Source of the DNA: an uncultured Christensenellaceae bacterium
GTDB lineage: Bacteria > Bacillota > Clostridia > Christensenellales > Borkfalkiaceae
Assembly: GCA_910588695.1 (NCBI GenBank)
Contig: CAJUOV010000009.1
Location: 1 to 64,000 of the forward strand
Length of the DNA stretch: 64,000 nt
Direction: 5' to 3'
Part shown: piece by piece, positions 7,163 through 16,058 of the stretch
Numbering within the stretch: position 1 is the first letter of the stretch
Layout: each line of letters starts with the position of its first letter
Position numbers and translations under genes: made by a program
The notes under the pieces: generated by a model
Databases searched by the model: none
What the model saw: the letters and a program-made list of their open reading frames with translations, nothing else
Told to the model about the DNA's origin: nothing

Positions 7163-9235
7163 TCATTTCAATTTCATTCGCATACGCAGAGAGTTGAGCA
7201 CAGCGAGGAGCATTACCCCTGTGTCGCCCAGCACCGCCGCCCACAGCGGAATAAGTCCCAAAACGGACAAGATCATCAATGCGAGCTTGACGGCAATCGA
7301 AAATACTATATTTTCCGTCACGATCTTTTTCGTCTTTTTCGCGCCTTTCAACGCTTTGGGCAGCGCAGAGAGCCGATCGCCCGCCAGTACGAAATCGCTT
7401 GCCTCGATCGCGGCGTCGCTCCCCAGCCCGCCCATAGAGACCGAAACGTCGCTCGCTTTCATTACGGGCGTATCGTTGATCCCGTCGCCGACATACAAAA
7501 GTTTTCCCGTCGATTTGAGTTTTTCCGCCTCTTCGATCTTTTGCGCAGGCAACAGATCGGCGGCGATCCTGTCGAGCGGCAGTTCTTTCAAGCTCTCTTC
7601 CGCCCGTTCGCGCGTGTCTCCCGTGAATACCGCGATCTCGCCGATTCCGACCTTTTTCAGTGAAACTATCGCTTCTTTCGCGTCCGCTTTCACACAGTCG
7701 TCGATCTCGATACTGCCCACAAATTTCCCCTCTTCCGCAACATATACGACAAGGCGGGAAGTGTTTGCCTTTTCGACCGCAATCCCCTCATCTTCCATGA
7801 GCCGCAGACTCCCGACCACAACCTGTTTTCCGTTGACGAGAGCTTTCAGCCCCTTTCCCGAAATCTCCTCGCAGGATTCCGCGCGCCCGGACTCCGTCTC
7901 TCTGAACGCCTGCGCGAGCGGATGAGAAGAACTCTTTTCCGCAGCCGCAGCGATGGACAGAGCACGTTCCTCTCCGTTCACCTTTGCGACCGTGAATTTT
8001 CCCTCGGTAAGAGTGCCTGTCTTATCGAACGCGACGTTCTTTACATTTGCCAAAAGATCGAGATAAACCGCTCCTTTGGTGAGAACTCCGTAACGCGCCA
8101 ACGTTCCCACGCCCGAAAAATAGGTTAACGGAACCGAAATAATGAGCGCGCAGGGACAGGAAATCACAAGAATGTTCAGCGCGGTCATAATCCATTTAGG
8201 AAAATCGTGCCCGTCGAAGAGAGGCGGAACGACGGCGACTATGATTGCGATCAGTACCACGATCGGCGTATAGATCCGCGCGAACTTCGTAATGAATTTT
8301 TCGGGCTTCGCTTTTTTGGATGCCGAGTTTTCGACGAGTTCCAGTATTTTTGCCGCTGCGCTCTCGCTCTCGCACCGCACAACCCGAGCCGTCACCATAT
8401 CACCCGCGTTCACGCAGCCGGATAAAATTTCGTCCCCCGCGCGTTTTTCCTGCAAATACGCCTCGCCCGTCATCGATTTGGCGTCTACGGAGGCAAAATC
8501 GGAGATCAGCTTGCAGTCCGCAGGCACTTTATCGCCCTTTCTCAAAACGATCACGTCGCCCGTTTTCAAATCTTCGGGCAGAACTACTTCCTCTTTTCCC
8601 TCTTTCAAAATAATTGCCCGATCGCTTTTCAGCGAAGCGAGTTTTGTGATTGCACTGCGGGAAGAGCCGACCGCGATAGACTGCAACAGCTCGCCGATTC
8701 CGTATAAGATCATGACGATCGCTCCCTCCATGCTCTCTTTCAGCGCAAAAGCGCCCGCGCTTGCAATCGTCATCAAAAGATTTTCGTCAAGAAGAATTCC
8801 GAGATGAAATCCGTTTTTGAATATTTTCGGAAAGTTTGTGATCACCGTCCACACGACCTGCCAGCCCGCCGCCGCAAACGAAGACAAATACAGTGCAAAA
8901 CTTACCCACTCGTTTACCGATTCGAAAAAAGATAAAATCAGCGCAGGAATAAAAAATGCGATTGACACTGCAAGCGAAATAATCTCTTTTAAGTGTCTTT
9001 CCTTTTTTTCGGGCGCGCCCGCTTCCACGATCTCCACTTCTTCAAAGTGTGAGATCAGATCCCTTGCCTTTAATTCAGCGTTCTCCGCGCTGTCGTCCGT
9101 AAGGATCAGCGTAACCCGCTGGGTCATAAAGTCGACCTGCGCCTCTTCGACCCCGCCGATCGAAGCAAGCTCTTCCTGTAATTCCATAGCGCACGCCGCA
9201 CAGTCGAGATTGCGGATTTTAATAACGCGTTTCAT
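7163..9235 (-). CDS. Heavy-metal (Zn/Cd/Pb) translocating CPx-type P-type ATPase
   Basis: 690 aa, typical of ZntA/CadA exporters. An N-terminal heavy-metal-associated domain has its CxxC at Cys12/Cys15 (LDCAACAMEL). The membrane CPC motif is SCPCALIISVP, the phosphorylation site DKTGTLTEG, the nucleotide-domain HP motif SSSHPLAQ and the hinge GDGINDTPV. The CPC plus a single HMA domain and an ArsR partner point to divalent soft metals (Zn, Cd, Pb) rather than Cu. The start codon overlaps the arsR stop (9232-9235), so both are coupled under the ArsR-controlled promoter. It should efflux metal across the cytoplasmic membrane. Confidence 0.93.
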   Translation of the reverse strand: MKRVIKIRNLDCAACAMELQEELASIGGVEEAQVDFMTQRVTLILTDDSAENAELKARDLISHFEEVEIVEAGAPEKKERHLKEIISLAVSIAFFIPALILSFFESVNEWVSFALYLSSFAAAGWQVVWTVITNFPKIFKNGFHLGILLDENLLMTIASAGAFALKESMEGAIVMILYGIGELLQSIAVGSSRSAITKLASLKSDRAIILKEGKEEVVLPEDLKTGDVIVLRKGDKVPADCKLISDFASVDAKSMTGEAYLQEKRAGDEILSGCVNAGDMVTARVVRCESESAAAKILELVENSASKKAKPEKFITKFARIYTPIVVLIAIIVAVVPPLFDGHDFPKWIMTALNILVISCPCALIISVPLTYFSGVGTLARYGVLTKGAVYLDLLANVKNVAFDKTGTLTEGKFTVAKVNGEERALSIAAAAEKSSSHPLAQAFRETESGRAESCEEISGKGLKALVNGKQVVVGSLRLMEDEGIAVEKANTSRLVVYVAEEGKFVGSIEIDDCVKADAKEAIVSLKKVGIGEIAVFTGDTRERAEESLKELPLDRIAADLLPAQKIEEAEKLKSTGKLLYVGDGINDTPVMKASDVSVSMGGLGSDAAIEASDFVLAGDRLSALPKALKGAKKTKKIVTENIVFSIAVKLALMILSVLGLIPLWAAVLGDTGVMLLAVLNSLRMRMKLK

Positions 9236-9588
9236 TCTTCTCCCCCTTCACAGCCCGCATGCGCGAGCGCAAGCTCCAATACGGCAAGAACGTGCGCGTC
9301 CGCAAGGGAATACAAAATATTCTGTCCCTCCCGCCGCGATTTAATCATGCGGTTGTCCCGCAAAATTCGAAGCTGATGCGAAACCGCGCTCTGATTGCCG
9401 CCCACCGCTTCGACGATGTGATAAACGCACATCTCCCCCTCTCTGAGGGCGAAAAGTATCTTTAACCGACTCGGCTCGCAGATCGTTTTGAACTGCGAAG
9501 CAAGCCTCTCGATCTCATTCTGTGCGGGCAGATTTTTTGCGGCGCGCGCCGCCGCAACTTCGTGCTCCCGTTCATGGTTACATTCCAT
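9232..9588 (-). CDS. ArsR/SmtB-family metal-sensing repressor
   Basis: 118 aa winged-helix repressor. The DNA-recognition helix is in GGNQSAVSHQLRIL. The last helix carries Asp-x-His-x10-His-x2-Cys (DAHVLAVLELALAHAGC), matching the alpha-5 zinc site of SmtB/CzrA but with Cys in the last position. The N terminus MECNHEREHE is also rich in possible metal ligands. It should repress its own operon with the ATPase and release DNA on binding Zn/Cd/Pb. The operator is a perfect palindrome upstream. An SD-like AGAGG precedes ATG 9588. Confidence 0.93.
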   Translation of the reverse strand: MECNHEREHEVAAARAAKNLPAQNEIERLASQFKTICEPSRLKILFALREGEMCVYHIVEAVGGNQSAVSHQLRILRDNRMIKSRREGQNILYSLADAHVLAVLELALAHAGCEGGEE

Positions 9589-9610
9589 ATTACAACCTCT
9601 ATATATTATT

Positions 9611-9630
9611 ATATGAATAAGTATTCATAT
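9611..9630. promoter_or_regulatory. ArsR operator, perfect 20-bp palindrome
   Basis: ATATGAATA-AG-TATTCATAT, a 9-2-9 inverted repeat containing TGAA-N6-TTCA, the SmtB/CzrA-type operator core. It abuts the -10 box and covers the start site, which fits repression by steric exclusion. Confidence 0.88.
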
Positions 9631-9657
9631 AATACCACACAAAAAAACGCCTGTCAA
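9629..9657 (-). promoter_or_regulatory. arsR promoter with its -35 in a terminator loop
   Basis: TTGACA (9657-9652), 17-nt spacer, TATTAT (9634-9629). The whole -35 hexamer forms the loop of the preceding gene's terminator. Confidence 0.87.
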
Positions 9658-9665
9658 GCGTTTTT
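9640..9665 (-). terminator. Terminator of the 9676 pseudouridine synthase gene
   Basis: Minus-strand AAAAACGC/GCGTTTTT stem (9658-9665 and 9643-9650) with loop TTGACAG and a T run. The loop doubles as the arsR -35. Confidence 0.85.
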
Positions 9666-9675
9666 CCGTAAAAAT

Positions 9676-10485
9676 TCAAATCGTTATCTGATATTGCGAG
9701 CAAAACTTTTTTCCGTTCAGATAGGCAAGCGCCCCGTCCGACTCCAACGAGAGTTCCTTTGCGACTAACCTCTGCCGCGTCAGATTGTGCGCGCGGTTGA
9801 ATGCGTCGTTTCCGTATTTGGTGTCGCCCGCGACGGGCGCGCCGAGATAGGCGAGATGCGCGCGGATCTGATGAGTTTTGCCCGTGTGCAGCGCGACGCG
9901 CAACAGGCTTGTCTCCGCCCCCTCTTCGAGCACTTCGTATTCGGTCGTGATTTTCTCTCCCTTATCCAAAGAAACACGCACCCGAGAACGCTTTTCATCC
10001 TTCTCCAGACGCGCCTCTTCAATTGCATGCTTCTTCGGCATTTTCCCGACGACGAGCGCCAGATAAACTTTTTTCGCGCGACGGTTACGGAACAAAGCAA
10101 GCAATTCCCTTTCCGCTTCGGAAGATTTGGCAAAGATGATCACGCCCGCCGTGTTGCGGTCGAGGCGGTGAATAAAATAACATTCTCCGCGCTCAGACAG
10201 CGCAGAAAAAACAGCCTCCGAATTGACCCCGTCCGCTTTATCGACGACGCACACGTTTGCGTCTTCGTAGAGCACGGAAAACGCCTCTTTCGCTTCTTCT
10301 TTGGCAGTCAGAAAGTAATCGACCCTGTCGCCCGCTTCGAGCGCGCAATCAAACGTCACGCGTTTTCCGTTGACTTTGATCCTGCCCTCTTTGAGAAGAA
10401 TGCGAAAACGGAACGACGCCTGCGCCGAGACGTTATCCGTGAAATTTCCGAGACTTGTTTTTTCGTTTACGACGTATGTTTTCAA
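9676..10485 (-). CDS. RluA-family pseudouridine synthase
   Basis: 269 aa. An N-terminal S4 RNA-binding domain (KEGRIKVNGKRVTFD) is followed by the RluA catalytic domain with HRLDRNTAGVIIFAK, whose Asp is the catalytic nucleophile. It converts specific uridines in rRNA or tRNA to pseudouridine; the target site cannot be told. The frame opens at TTG 10485 with a weak SD, and the S4 domain begins about 20 residues in, so this start is reasonable but not certain. The gene overlaps the 3' end of feoB by 53 bp and is the last gene of the feoAB unit. A second paralogue lies at 15336-16058. Confidence 0.88.
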   Translation of the reverse strand: MKTYVVNEKTSLGNFTDNVSAQASFRFRILLKEGRIKVNGKRVTFDCALEAGDRVDYFLTAKEEAKEAFSVLYEDANVCVVDKADGVNSEAVFSALSERGECYFIHRLDRNTAGVIIFAKSSEAERELLALFRNRRAKKVYLALVVGKMPKKHAIEEARLEKDEKRSRVRVSLDKGEKITTEYEVLEEGAETSLLRVALHTGKTHQIRAHLAYLGAPVAGDTKYGNDAFNRAHNLTRQRLVAKELSLESDGALAYLNGKKFCSQYQITI

Positions 10486-12229
10486 AAGTCAATTTCCCCA
10501 CAATCCCAAACGCTGCGAGCGCAGGCAGAATAAAGAAACATGCCGTGCCGAACGAAAGCGCAAAATAAGTAGCATACGATAACAGCAACGCACTCCCCGT
10601 CTGCACGACGGCGTACAGCACCGCGCGCAGCTTACCCACTTCCCGCGCGCTTGCGGCAATCGCAGAGACGCAGGGCGAGGTTGCGAGCATGAACACGGCG
10701 AACGCGAACGCGCTCCGCGCTCCGAACGGAAATTCGCCGAAGAACATTGCAAGCGCGCCTGCTACGTTTTCCTTGGCGATCAGTCCCGAAAAGGCGGCGT
10801 AGGCGACCCGCCAGTCGTTCATGCCGATGGGAGCGAACAGATATTTGAACGCGCCGCAGAGCGTTGCAAGCATGCTTTCCTCCGTCCCGCAGAACGTAAA
10901 GGAAAAATCGAAGGACGAAAGCGTCCACGAAAAAAGAAAGAACGCCAATATGACCGTAGCTACTTTTATTATAAACTGTTTTATCTGAAAGAGCAAGGAT
11001 TTTACAACGAATAAGGGACGCGGAATTTGCAGAGGCGCAAGTTCAAGCACAAAAGGATCCCGCTTATTTTCCTTAAGAAAGAGGGATACGAACAGAGCGA
11101 GAAACACGCCGAGGGAGTATAAGAGCACCACCGCAACAAACGGATTTTCAAAGAACGACGCCGAGAGCGCAAGATAGACAGGCAGTTTTGCGCTGCACGA
11201 AATATAGGGCAGACAGAGGATCACCCGCCTCTGCATCCTCTTATCGTCCAACCCGCGCGTCGTCGTGATCGCCGCCGCAGTACAACCGAACCCCATCAAC
11301 AGAGAAAAGATCGCCCTGCCGTTGAGTCCGACCTTAGAAAACGCGCCGTCCGTAAGATATGCGAGTCGGGATAAAAGTCCGCTCTCCTCTAACAGTATGA
11401 GCAGAAAATACAAAAGCGCGATCTGCGGCAGAAATCCCAGCACTCCGCCCACGCTCGAAAGAATTCCGTCCTGCACAAACGATTTGAGCACGGGGGAAGC
11501 AATTCGGTCGGCGTATCCTGAGAGTTTTTCCGTAAAGAGCGATTCGAGCGCATTCTTCATGAGATCGCCCAACAGATTGGGATAAAAGGTGAGAAAAAAA
11601 GAAGCAAGCAGCAGAAAAACAAAGAACGGAAAACAGAACCAACCGCTTGTAAGCAGTTTATCCGCGCGCGAAATACCCGCGCGCGCGGGACGGAACATTT
11701 TCTCGTTCAACTCGAATTTTTCGCGCACGGAAATAATTTTTTGCGGAGACGAGAGAAAATCATCCACTCTGCCGCGAAGTTTTTTACGGTTAAACTGCTC
11801 TGCGTAGATGACGGGAACCCGAAGCTCGGAAGAGAGCGCCTCCGCATCGAGATAGCCCCCTTCGCGCAAAAAACGCTTTTGTTTGGTCAATACAAGCATC
11901 GCCCTTCTTTCCGCGGCAAGAGAAAAAAAGAGCGGAAGAGAACGGTCGAGCGAGTTGCATTCCGAAACAAAGAGCATGGGCGCGCCCTTTTCCCTTGCGA
12001 TATAATCCACGGCGAGCTTTTCTTCCATGCTCAAAGCGTCTTCTGCGTAGATCCCCGGAAGATCGCAAACCGTTACCTCTCCGCTTTTCAGTTTTACCCG
12101 CTTTTCCAGCGCGCCGACAGTCACTCCGTGCCAGTTTCCCACTTTGGCGTGACCGCCCGTCAAAAGATTGAAGAGCGTGCTCTTGCCCGCATTGGGATTT
12201 CCCGCCAATAGAAGTTTTACTTCCTGCAT
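10433..12229 (-). CDS. feoB: FeoB-type Fe(II) transporter, short and divergent
   Basis: 598 aa, shorter than the usual 650-780. The N-terminal G domain has G1 GNPNAGKST (residues 10-18) and G3 DLPG. The expected G4 (NxxD) site reads TKQK, so the guanine-specificity Asp is missing. The membrane part keeps a GFGCTAAAITTTRGL segment and an ISCSAKLPVYL segment corresponding to the two conserved FeoB gates, though the usual Val-Pro after the first Cys is Ala-Ala. FeoB imports Fe(II) across the inner membrane. It overlaps feoA by 13 nt, which supports the assignment. Nucleotide preference may be altered. Confidence 0.87.
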   Translation of the reverse strand: MQEVKLLLAGNPNAGKSTLFNLLTGGHAKVGNWHGVTVGALEKRVKLKSGEVTVCDLPGIYAEDALSMEEKLAVDYIAREKGAPMLFVSECNSLDRSLPLFFSLAAERRAMLVLTKQKRFLREGGYLDAEALSSELRVPVIYAEQFNRKKLRGRVDDFLSSPQKIISVREKFELNEKMFRPARAGISRADKLLTSGWFCFPFFVFLLLASFFLTFYPNLLGDLMKNALESLFTEKLSGYADRIASPVLKSFVQDGILSSVGGVLGFLPQIALLYFLLILLEESGLLSRLAYLTDGAFSKVGLNGRAIFSLLMGFGCTAAAITTTRGLDDKRMQRRVILCLPYISCSAKLPVYLALSASFFENPFVAVVLLYSLGVFLALFVSLFLKENKRDPFVLELAPLQIPRPLFVVKSLLFQIKQFIIKVATVILAFFLFSWTLSSFDFSFTFCGTEESMLATLCGAFKYLFAPIGMNDWRVAYAAFSGLIAKENVAGALAMFFGEFPFGARSAFAFAVFMLATSPCVSAIAASAREVGKLRAVLYAVVQTGSALLLSYATYFALSFGTACFFILPALAAFGIVGKLTFENIRRKRKNKSRKFHG

Positions 12230-12441
12230 ACCGCAATCCCCATTGCGACTTCCCGCCCGACAGCGACTTTCGCACTCCGCGCCTGTATCAGAAAGGTGCG
12301 CCTGAACAAAGACACTTTTAACAGAAAAAGCGTGGCGCCGACTCTTACATTGAGATATTTGAGCCGTTCTTTCACATCGTCCGGAAGTTCGATTTTAACG
12401 ACTTCCGCCTCATCTCCTGCTTTCATATCGCAAACAGTCAT
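12217..12441 (-). CDS. feoA: FeoA family protein
   Basis: 74 aa SH3-like FeoA protein: CDMKAGDEAEVVKI near the N terminus, then LKYLNVRVGATLFL and the C-terminal GREVAMGIAVCRK. FeoA binds and regulates FeoB at the membrane. It is immediately upstream of, and overlaps, feoB. A possible -10 (TATAGT) sits directly against ATG 12441, and an in-frame ATG at 12426 is an alternative start; the family's usual N terminus favours 12441. No clear SD is visible. Confidence 0.85.
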   Translation of the reverse strand: MTVCDMKAGDEAEVVKIELPDDVKERLKYLNVRVGATLFLLKVSLFRRTFLIQARSAKVAVGREVAMGIAVCRK

Positions 12442-12445
12442 ACTA

Positions 12446-12484
12446 TAAAAAATGCGGACAGAGCTTGAATTATGCCCTGTCCGC
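12446..12484 (-). terminator. Terminator of the DUF378 gene
   Basis: 8-bp stem GCGGACAG/CTGTCCGC (12454-12461/12477-12484) followed by T6 on the minus strand. The loop holds TTCAAG, placed 17 nt from TATAGT next to feoA; this may be a weak feoA promoter. Confidence 0.82.
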
Positions 12485-12497
12485 TTCTACTTTTGTT

Positions 12498-12743
12498 TTA
12501 TGCGTTTTCCGTTTCGCGCACCGTTCTGTCACCGCGCAGTTTCAACGCGCCGTTCGTGATGATCGGAGAGATGATCAGCCAAATCGCCGCAAGCGTGATG
12601 AGCGAATAGACAATGATCGAACCGACGCTGCGCGGTCCCGCAAAGATTGCGGATACAAGATTGAAATCGAAGATTCCGTAGAGTCCCCAATTTACCGCGC
12701 CGAGAAGAACCAAAACGTAAGAAATAATGTTTGCAATAGCCAT
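12498..12743 (-). CDS. DUF378 small membrane protein
   Basis: 81 aa with two hydrophobic segments. The N-terminal segment with LVLLGAVNWGLYGIFDFNLV is the hallmark of DUF378 (PF04070). The function is unknown. The start ATG 12743 has a strong SD (GGAGG, 7 nt spacing); a longer frame from 12779 lacks one. It is monocistronic with its own terminator. Confidence 0.88.
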   Translation of the reverse strand: MAIANIISYVLVLLGAVNWGLYGIFDFNLVSAIFAGPRSVGSIIVYSLITLAAIWLIISPIITNGALKLRGDRTVRETENA

Positions 12744-12799
12744 AATTTTGCCTCCGACAAAAGTATCTGCAATCGGCAAACGATTATTCTTATCGACTG

Positions 12800-12836
12800 A
12801 AAAAAGAGCCTGTCGCAGTTGCGAAAGGCTCTTTTC
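12800..12836 (-). terminator. Terminator of the 796-aa surface protein gene
   Basis: Stem AGAGCC/GGCTCT with an additional inner stem and T6 on the minus strand. Confidence 0.8.
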
Positions 12837-12838
12837 AA

Positions 12839-15229
12839 TTATTTCTTCTTATCTTTCTTTTTGCCTTTGAGTTTTTCGAGATCGATCTCTTCCACTTTCT
12901 TTTCGGAAGGCTTGATCAGGAAGAGCACAACGACGATGATCGCAAGCACGCCCGAAATCGCAAACAATACAACGGAAACTACGTTTTCTTGCAACCACTG
13001 CGACTGTCCGGGGATCGTATCGATGGGATTTCTGACTTCAATCACCTGAAATGCCTCCGCAGTCTTTCCGGGGAGCACTTTGTCCTGTACTACGATTCTG
13101 AGAACGTAATAACCCGCTTCCTGCGGCACGAACGAAAGCGAAGAATCGGGATCCCAATTATAATCGTTATCCGTTCTGTTCCATTTCGCTTCGTCATCCT
13201 CTTTTACGTCATCCTGATATTCGCCGATCTCATAGAGAATCTTGTTATTCTTATCCGCCTGCGCGTTGTCTGCCTGCGTAAACTTTTCGAAATAATCTTT
13301 CGCGTTCTCCACAAAATCCGCATAAGAGCTCGGCGCGCTCATGTTTTCGGGCAGGTTATTGCCGTTATAGCGGTAGAGCGAATATTCTTTCTGATAACCG
13401 GTGAGCGCAACAACCTCGAAATCGGAAAACGTATAATTGTCGTTTCTGTAACCGAGACTCTGTTCTTCGCCGTCCTCGATCGTAGGTCCCTTGTAATCGA
13501 TCTCAAACGTAAATTCGGGAATCTCTTCAATATCCCAGATATTGCTGCTCGAAACCGTCACTTTCTCGCCGTTCAGATAATATTCCATTCCGTTGCCGGA
13601 AGCATCCTGCGCCAACACGCGGAATCTGTAAACTCCTTTTTCCGTCACTTCGAGTTTGAGCGCGTTGTAGTTGAGCGAAGTCTGCGAAGAAGCGGTGGCG
13701 CTTTCGCCCTGACTCGGCTTGAAATAATAAATGCTGAATTTAAGATTTCTGTAACCTGCGGAATCGCTTCCGATCAATCCGCGCAAAGAGGGCAAATAGA
13801 TATATGCGCCGGAACCTGCGCTTGTCTTGGAAAGCTCGTAATCCGCAGCTTCGTCAAGAGCCGCCTGATACGCTTGTTTCGCATCCGTAAACGAAGGCTC
13901 GTTCGTAATCCTATTTTCGGAATCGCCGTCATTCGCTTCGAGGAATTTATAATAAGGTCCCGTCTTGGCGCGGTCTACTTTGATAAAATCGAAATCGGCA
14001 GTCGTCGTCGTGATCTCTTTATTTCCATCCTGCTCCGTCTCTTTATACCCTTCGCAAGACTTTGTTTCCGTCGCGCCCGCCGCAGCGTACCATGACAGAT
14101 TGATATAGGTGTCGTTGTCGCTCGTATCGTCTTTGAGTTTGAAGCGAATCGCCACGTATTCGACCTGATCTTTATTCTCCGCAGAAGGCAGAAAATAAGT
14201 GGAAGTAGTCAGCGATTTATAATTGTAGGGCTCGTAGTCCTCCTTTCCCTCTCCGCTCAATTTCTCTTCGTTGGGCATGATAAATTTGCCCTCGGACTGT
14301 TTGAGCATATAATATTCTCTCTCTACCGTGACATTGTCGTCGCAGACGTCGATCGCCTCGTAAGACAGCGAAAATTTCTGTCCGAGTTTGAACGCATAAA
14401 TCTGTTCGTTGAGCACGAGCACGGCGGGAGTATCGTCATTCACTCTGTTTTCCGAATTGAGTTCGAAACTCTGTCCGTTGAGCGACTTCATCAGCATCTT
14501 CTGACGGAGATCGGAAGCGGATTCCGCGGGAAACTCCGCCGTAAACGTCATGGGCGTGTTCGGCGTAGAAGAAGATGAAGAACGGTATTCCATATAATAA
14601 CCGCCGACATTCGTGAACTTGCCGAGAATTTCGGAAGCGCCGTCGCCGCTTTTGATCCCGACATTAAACTCACCGATTTCGCAATCCGTACTGTCGTCGA
14701 ACGAAAGCAGAATATCCTTGTCCTTATCCACCGATACCGTATGAAGAGCCGCCGAATCGTCGTCTTCGTTAAAATCGGCGTTTCTCACGCTGGCTTTGAT
14801 CTTGGTTTCGTCCGCGTCTTTTTCAAACACGACGGAGTTCGTCGCTTTCGCCTCTTTGGAGATATTCTCTTCCGCACTCTCGAAAGCGATCGTAAGTTTT
14901 TCGAAGTTGATCTCCCCGAAAGCGAACGCCATCGAAAAATACCTGACGGAATCTTTGCTTTCATACCACTTCAACGCAAGATCGCGGCGATAGTGAACTT
15001 TTCCTCCGTCTGAAAACGAGAATTCGATATACGCTTTCGCGTCTTCCTCCTCGCCCTTCTCGCTTGCGCTGACCGTACCGCCCGTACCCGCCGAAAAAAT
15101 GCTCGAAGGCGCATAGGTATTCGCATACGCTCTCGCCGTAGCCGGCAAACCGATAACAAAGCCCAGAATCATAAAGAGCACCGCAAACAGCGATATAATT
15201 GTAATCCAGCGATATTTAGTCTTACTCAT
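12839..15229 (-). CDS. Exported, membrane-anchored surface protein of unknown function
   Basis: 796 aa. Residues ~7-33 are a signal or anchor segment ending in ATARAYA, and a C-terminal hydrophobic span (VVSVVLFAISGVLAIIVVV) is followed by a Lys/Glu-rich tail ending KKKDKKK. This is a signal peptide plus stop-transfer topology with the bulk outside the cell. The extracellular part is acidic, Ser/Tyr/Asp-rich and probably beta-rich, with Ig- or cadherin-like stretches such as GVYRFRVLAQDASGN and GYYVLRIVVQDKV near the C terminus. There is no LPxTG. I recognise no catalytic domain. It has its own promoter and terminator. Confidence 0.75.
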   Translation of the reverse strand: MSKTKYRWITIISLFAVLFMILGFVIGLPATARAYANTYAPSSIFSAGTGGTVSASEKGEEEDAKAYIEFSFSDGGKVHYRRDLALKWYESKDSVRYFSMAFAFGEINFEKLTIAFESAEENISKEAKATNSVVFEKDADETKIKASVRNADFNEDDDSAALHTVSVDKDKDILLSFDDSTDCEIGEFNVGIKSGDGASEILGKFTNVGGYYMEYRSSSSSTPNTPMTFTAEFPAESASDLRQKMLMKSLNGQSFELNSENRVNDDTPAVLVLNEQIYAFKLGQKFSLSYEAIDVCDDNVTVEREYYMLKQSEGKFIMPNEEKLSGEGKEDYEPYNYKSLTTSTYFLPSAENKDQVEYVAIRFKLKDDTSDNDTYINLSWYAAAGATETKSCEGYKETEQDGNKEITTTTADFDFIKVDRAKTGPYYKFLEANDGDSENRITNEPSFTDAKQAYQAALDEAADYELSKTSAGSGAYIYLPSLRGLIGSDSAGYRNLKFSIYYFKPSQGESATASSQTSLNYNALKLEVTEKGVYRFRVLAQDASGNGMEYYLNGEKVTVSSSNIWDIEEIPEFTFEIDYKGPTIEDGEEQSLGYRNDNYTFSDFEVVALTGYQKEYSLYRYNGNNLPENMSAPSSYADFVENAKDYFEKFTQADNAQADKNNKILYEIGEYQDDVKEDDEAKWNRTDNDYNWDPDSSLSFVPQEAGYYVLRIVVQDKVLPGKTAEAFQVIEVRNPIDTIPGQSQWLQENVVSVVLFAISGVLAIIVVVLFLIKPSEKKVEEIDLEKLKGKKKDKKK

Positions 15230-15270
15230 GAATGAACCCCATAGGGCGGAACGCCCGAAATATCCTTTAT

Positions 15271-15299
15271 ATTGTACACGAAAATCTTTCGTCCGTCAA
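15271..15299 (-). promoter_or_regulatory. Sigma-A promoter for the surface protein
   Basis: TTGACG (15299-15294), 17-nt spacer, TACAAT (15276-15271). The -35 lies in the 3' arm of a 10-bp hairpin (CCGTCAGGCG pairing with CGCTTGACGG, one G-U) at 15293-15322. Confidence 0.83.
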
Positions 15300-15335
15300 G
15301 CGGTAATGCGCGCCTGACGGAAAAAATGCAAAATT

Positions 15336-16058
15336 TCATTGTCCTCTCACGCGTCTCATCACTGCGGAATCGTCGAAGAGATTCCACGGCATTTCGTTCA
15401 CGGGCGGCTCCGCCACAAAGCGCATCCGCTCGCGGGTCACGGGATGAGTAAAGGAAAGCGAATAGGCATAGAGCGCAAGTTTCCCTTTTTTCGCCTTCTC
15501 CCCGCCGTATCGCATATCACCGTAAACGGGATGATTGACCCCCGCCGTCTGAACGCGGATCTGATGGCTTCTACCCGTATGCAGTTTGATCTCCACAAGG
15601 GACAACTCTTTTTGCACTCCTTCCGTGCGGTATTCGAGCGAAGCGAATTTAGCTCCGTCCGTTCCCTGCGGGCAGAGATACACCACATTATTGACAGTGT
15701 TCTTTTTCAAATAATTTTCAAGTTTTCCGTCGGCGGGATTCATTTCGCCCACAAGCACCGTCAGATACCGTTTATCGAAGTCGCCCGTACGCATCTGATC
15801 GGAGAGCCTGCCCGCCGCCTTGCTCGTTTTGGCGAACACCATCACGCCGCCCGTAGGTCTGTCGAGCCGGTGCACAAGCCCCGTGTAGACGTTCCCCTTT
15901 TTATCGTAAGTCTTTTTGAGATACGCTTTCACGCAGTCGAGCGCGTTGTCGTCCCCGCTTTCGTCGGGACAGGAAGCAAGATTCTGCGGCTTGACAACGA
16001 CGATCAGATGATTGTCCTCAAATAAAATCGGAAATTCGTCCGTATTAAGTTCCGTCAT
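15336..16058 (-). CDS. RluA-family pseudouridine synthase without an S4 domain
   Basis: 240 aa from ATG 16058, which has an upstream GGAGGG; a longer frame from 16154 lies within the methyltransferase gene. The catalytic motif is GLVHRLDRPTGGVMVFAKTSK. There is no N-terminal S4 domain, as in RluC/RluD-like short or TruC-type members. It isomerises uridine in RNA; the target is unknown. It overlaps the upstream methyltransferase by 14 nt and is the last gene of the serpin operon. Confidence 0.88.
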   Translation of the reverse strand: MTELNTDEFPILFEDNHLIVVVKPQNLASCPDESGDDNALDCVKAYLKKTYDKKGNVYTGLVHRLDRPTGGVMVFAKTSKAAGRLSDQMRTGDFDKRYLTVLVGEMNPADGKLENYLKKNTVNNVVYLCPQGTDGAKFASLEYRTEGVQKELSLVEIKLHTGRSHQIRVQTAGVNHPVYGDMRYGGEKAKKGKLALYAYSLSFTHPVTRERMRFVAEPPVNEMPWNLFDDSAVMRRVRGQ

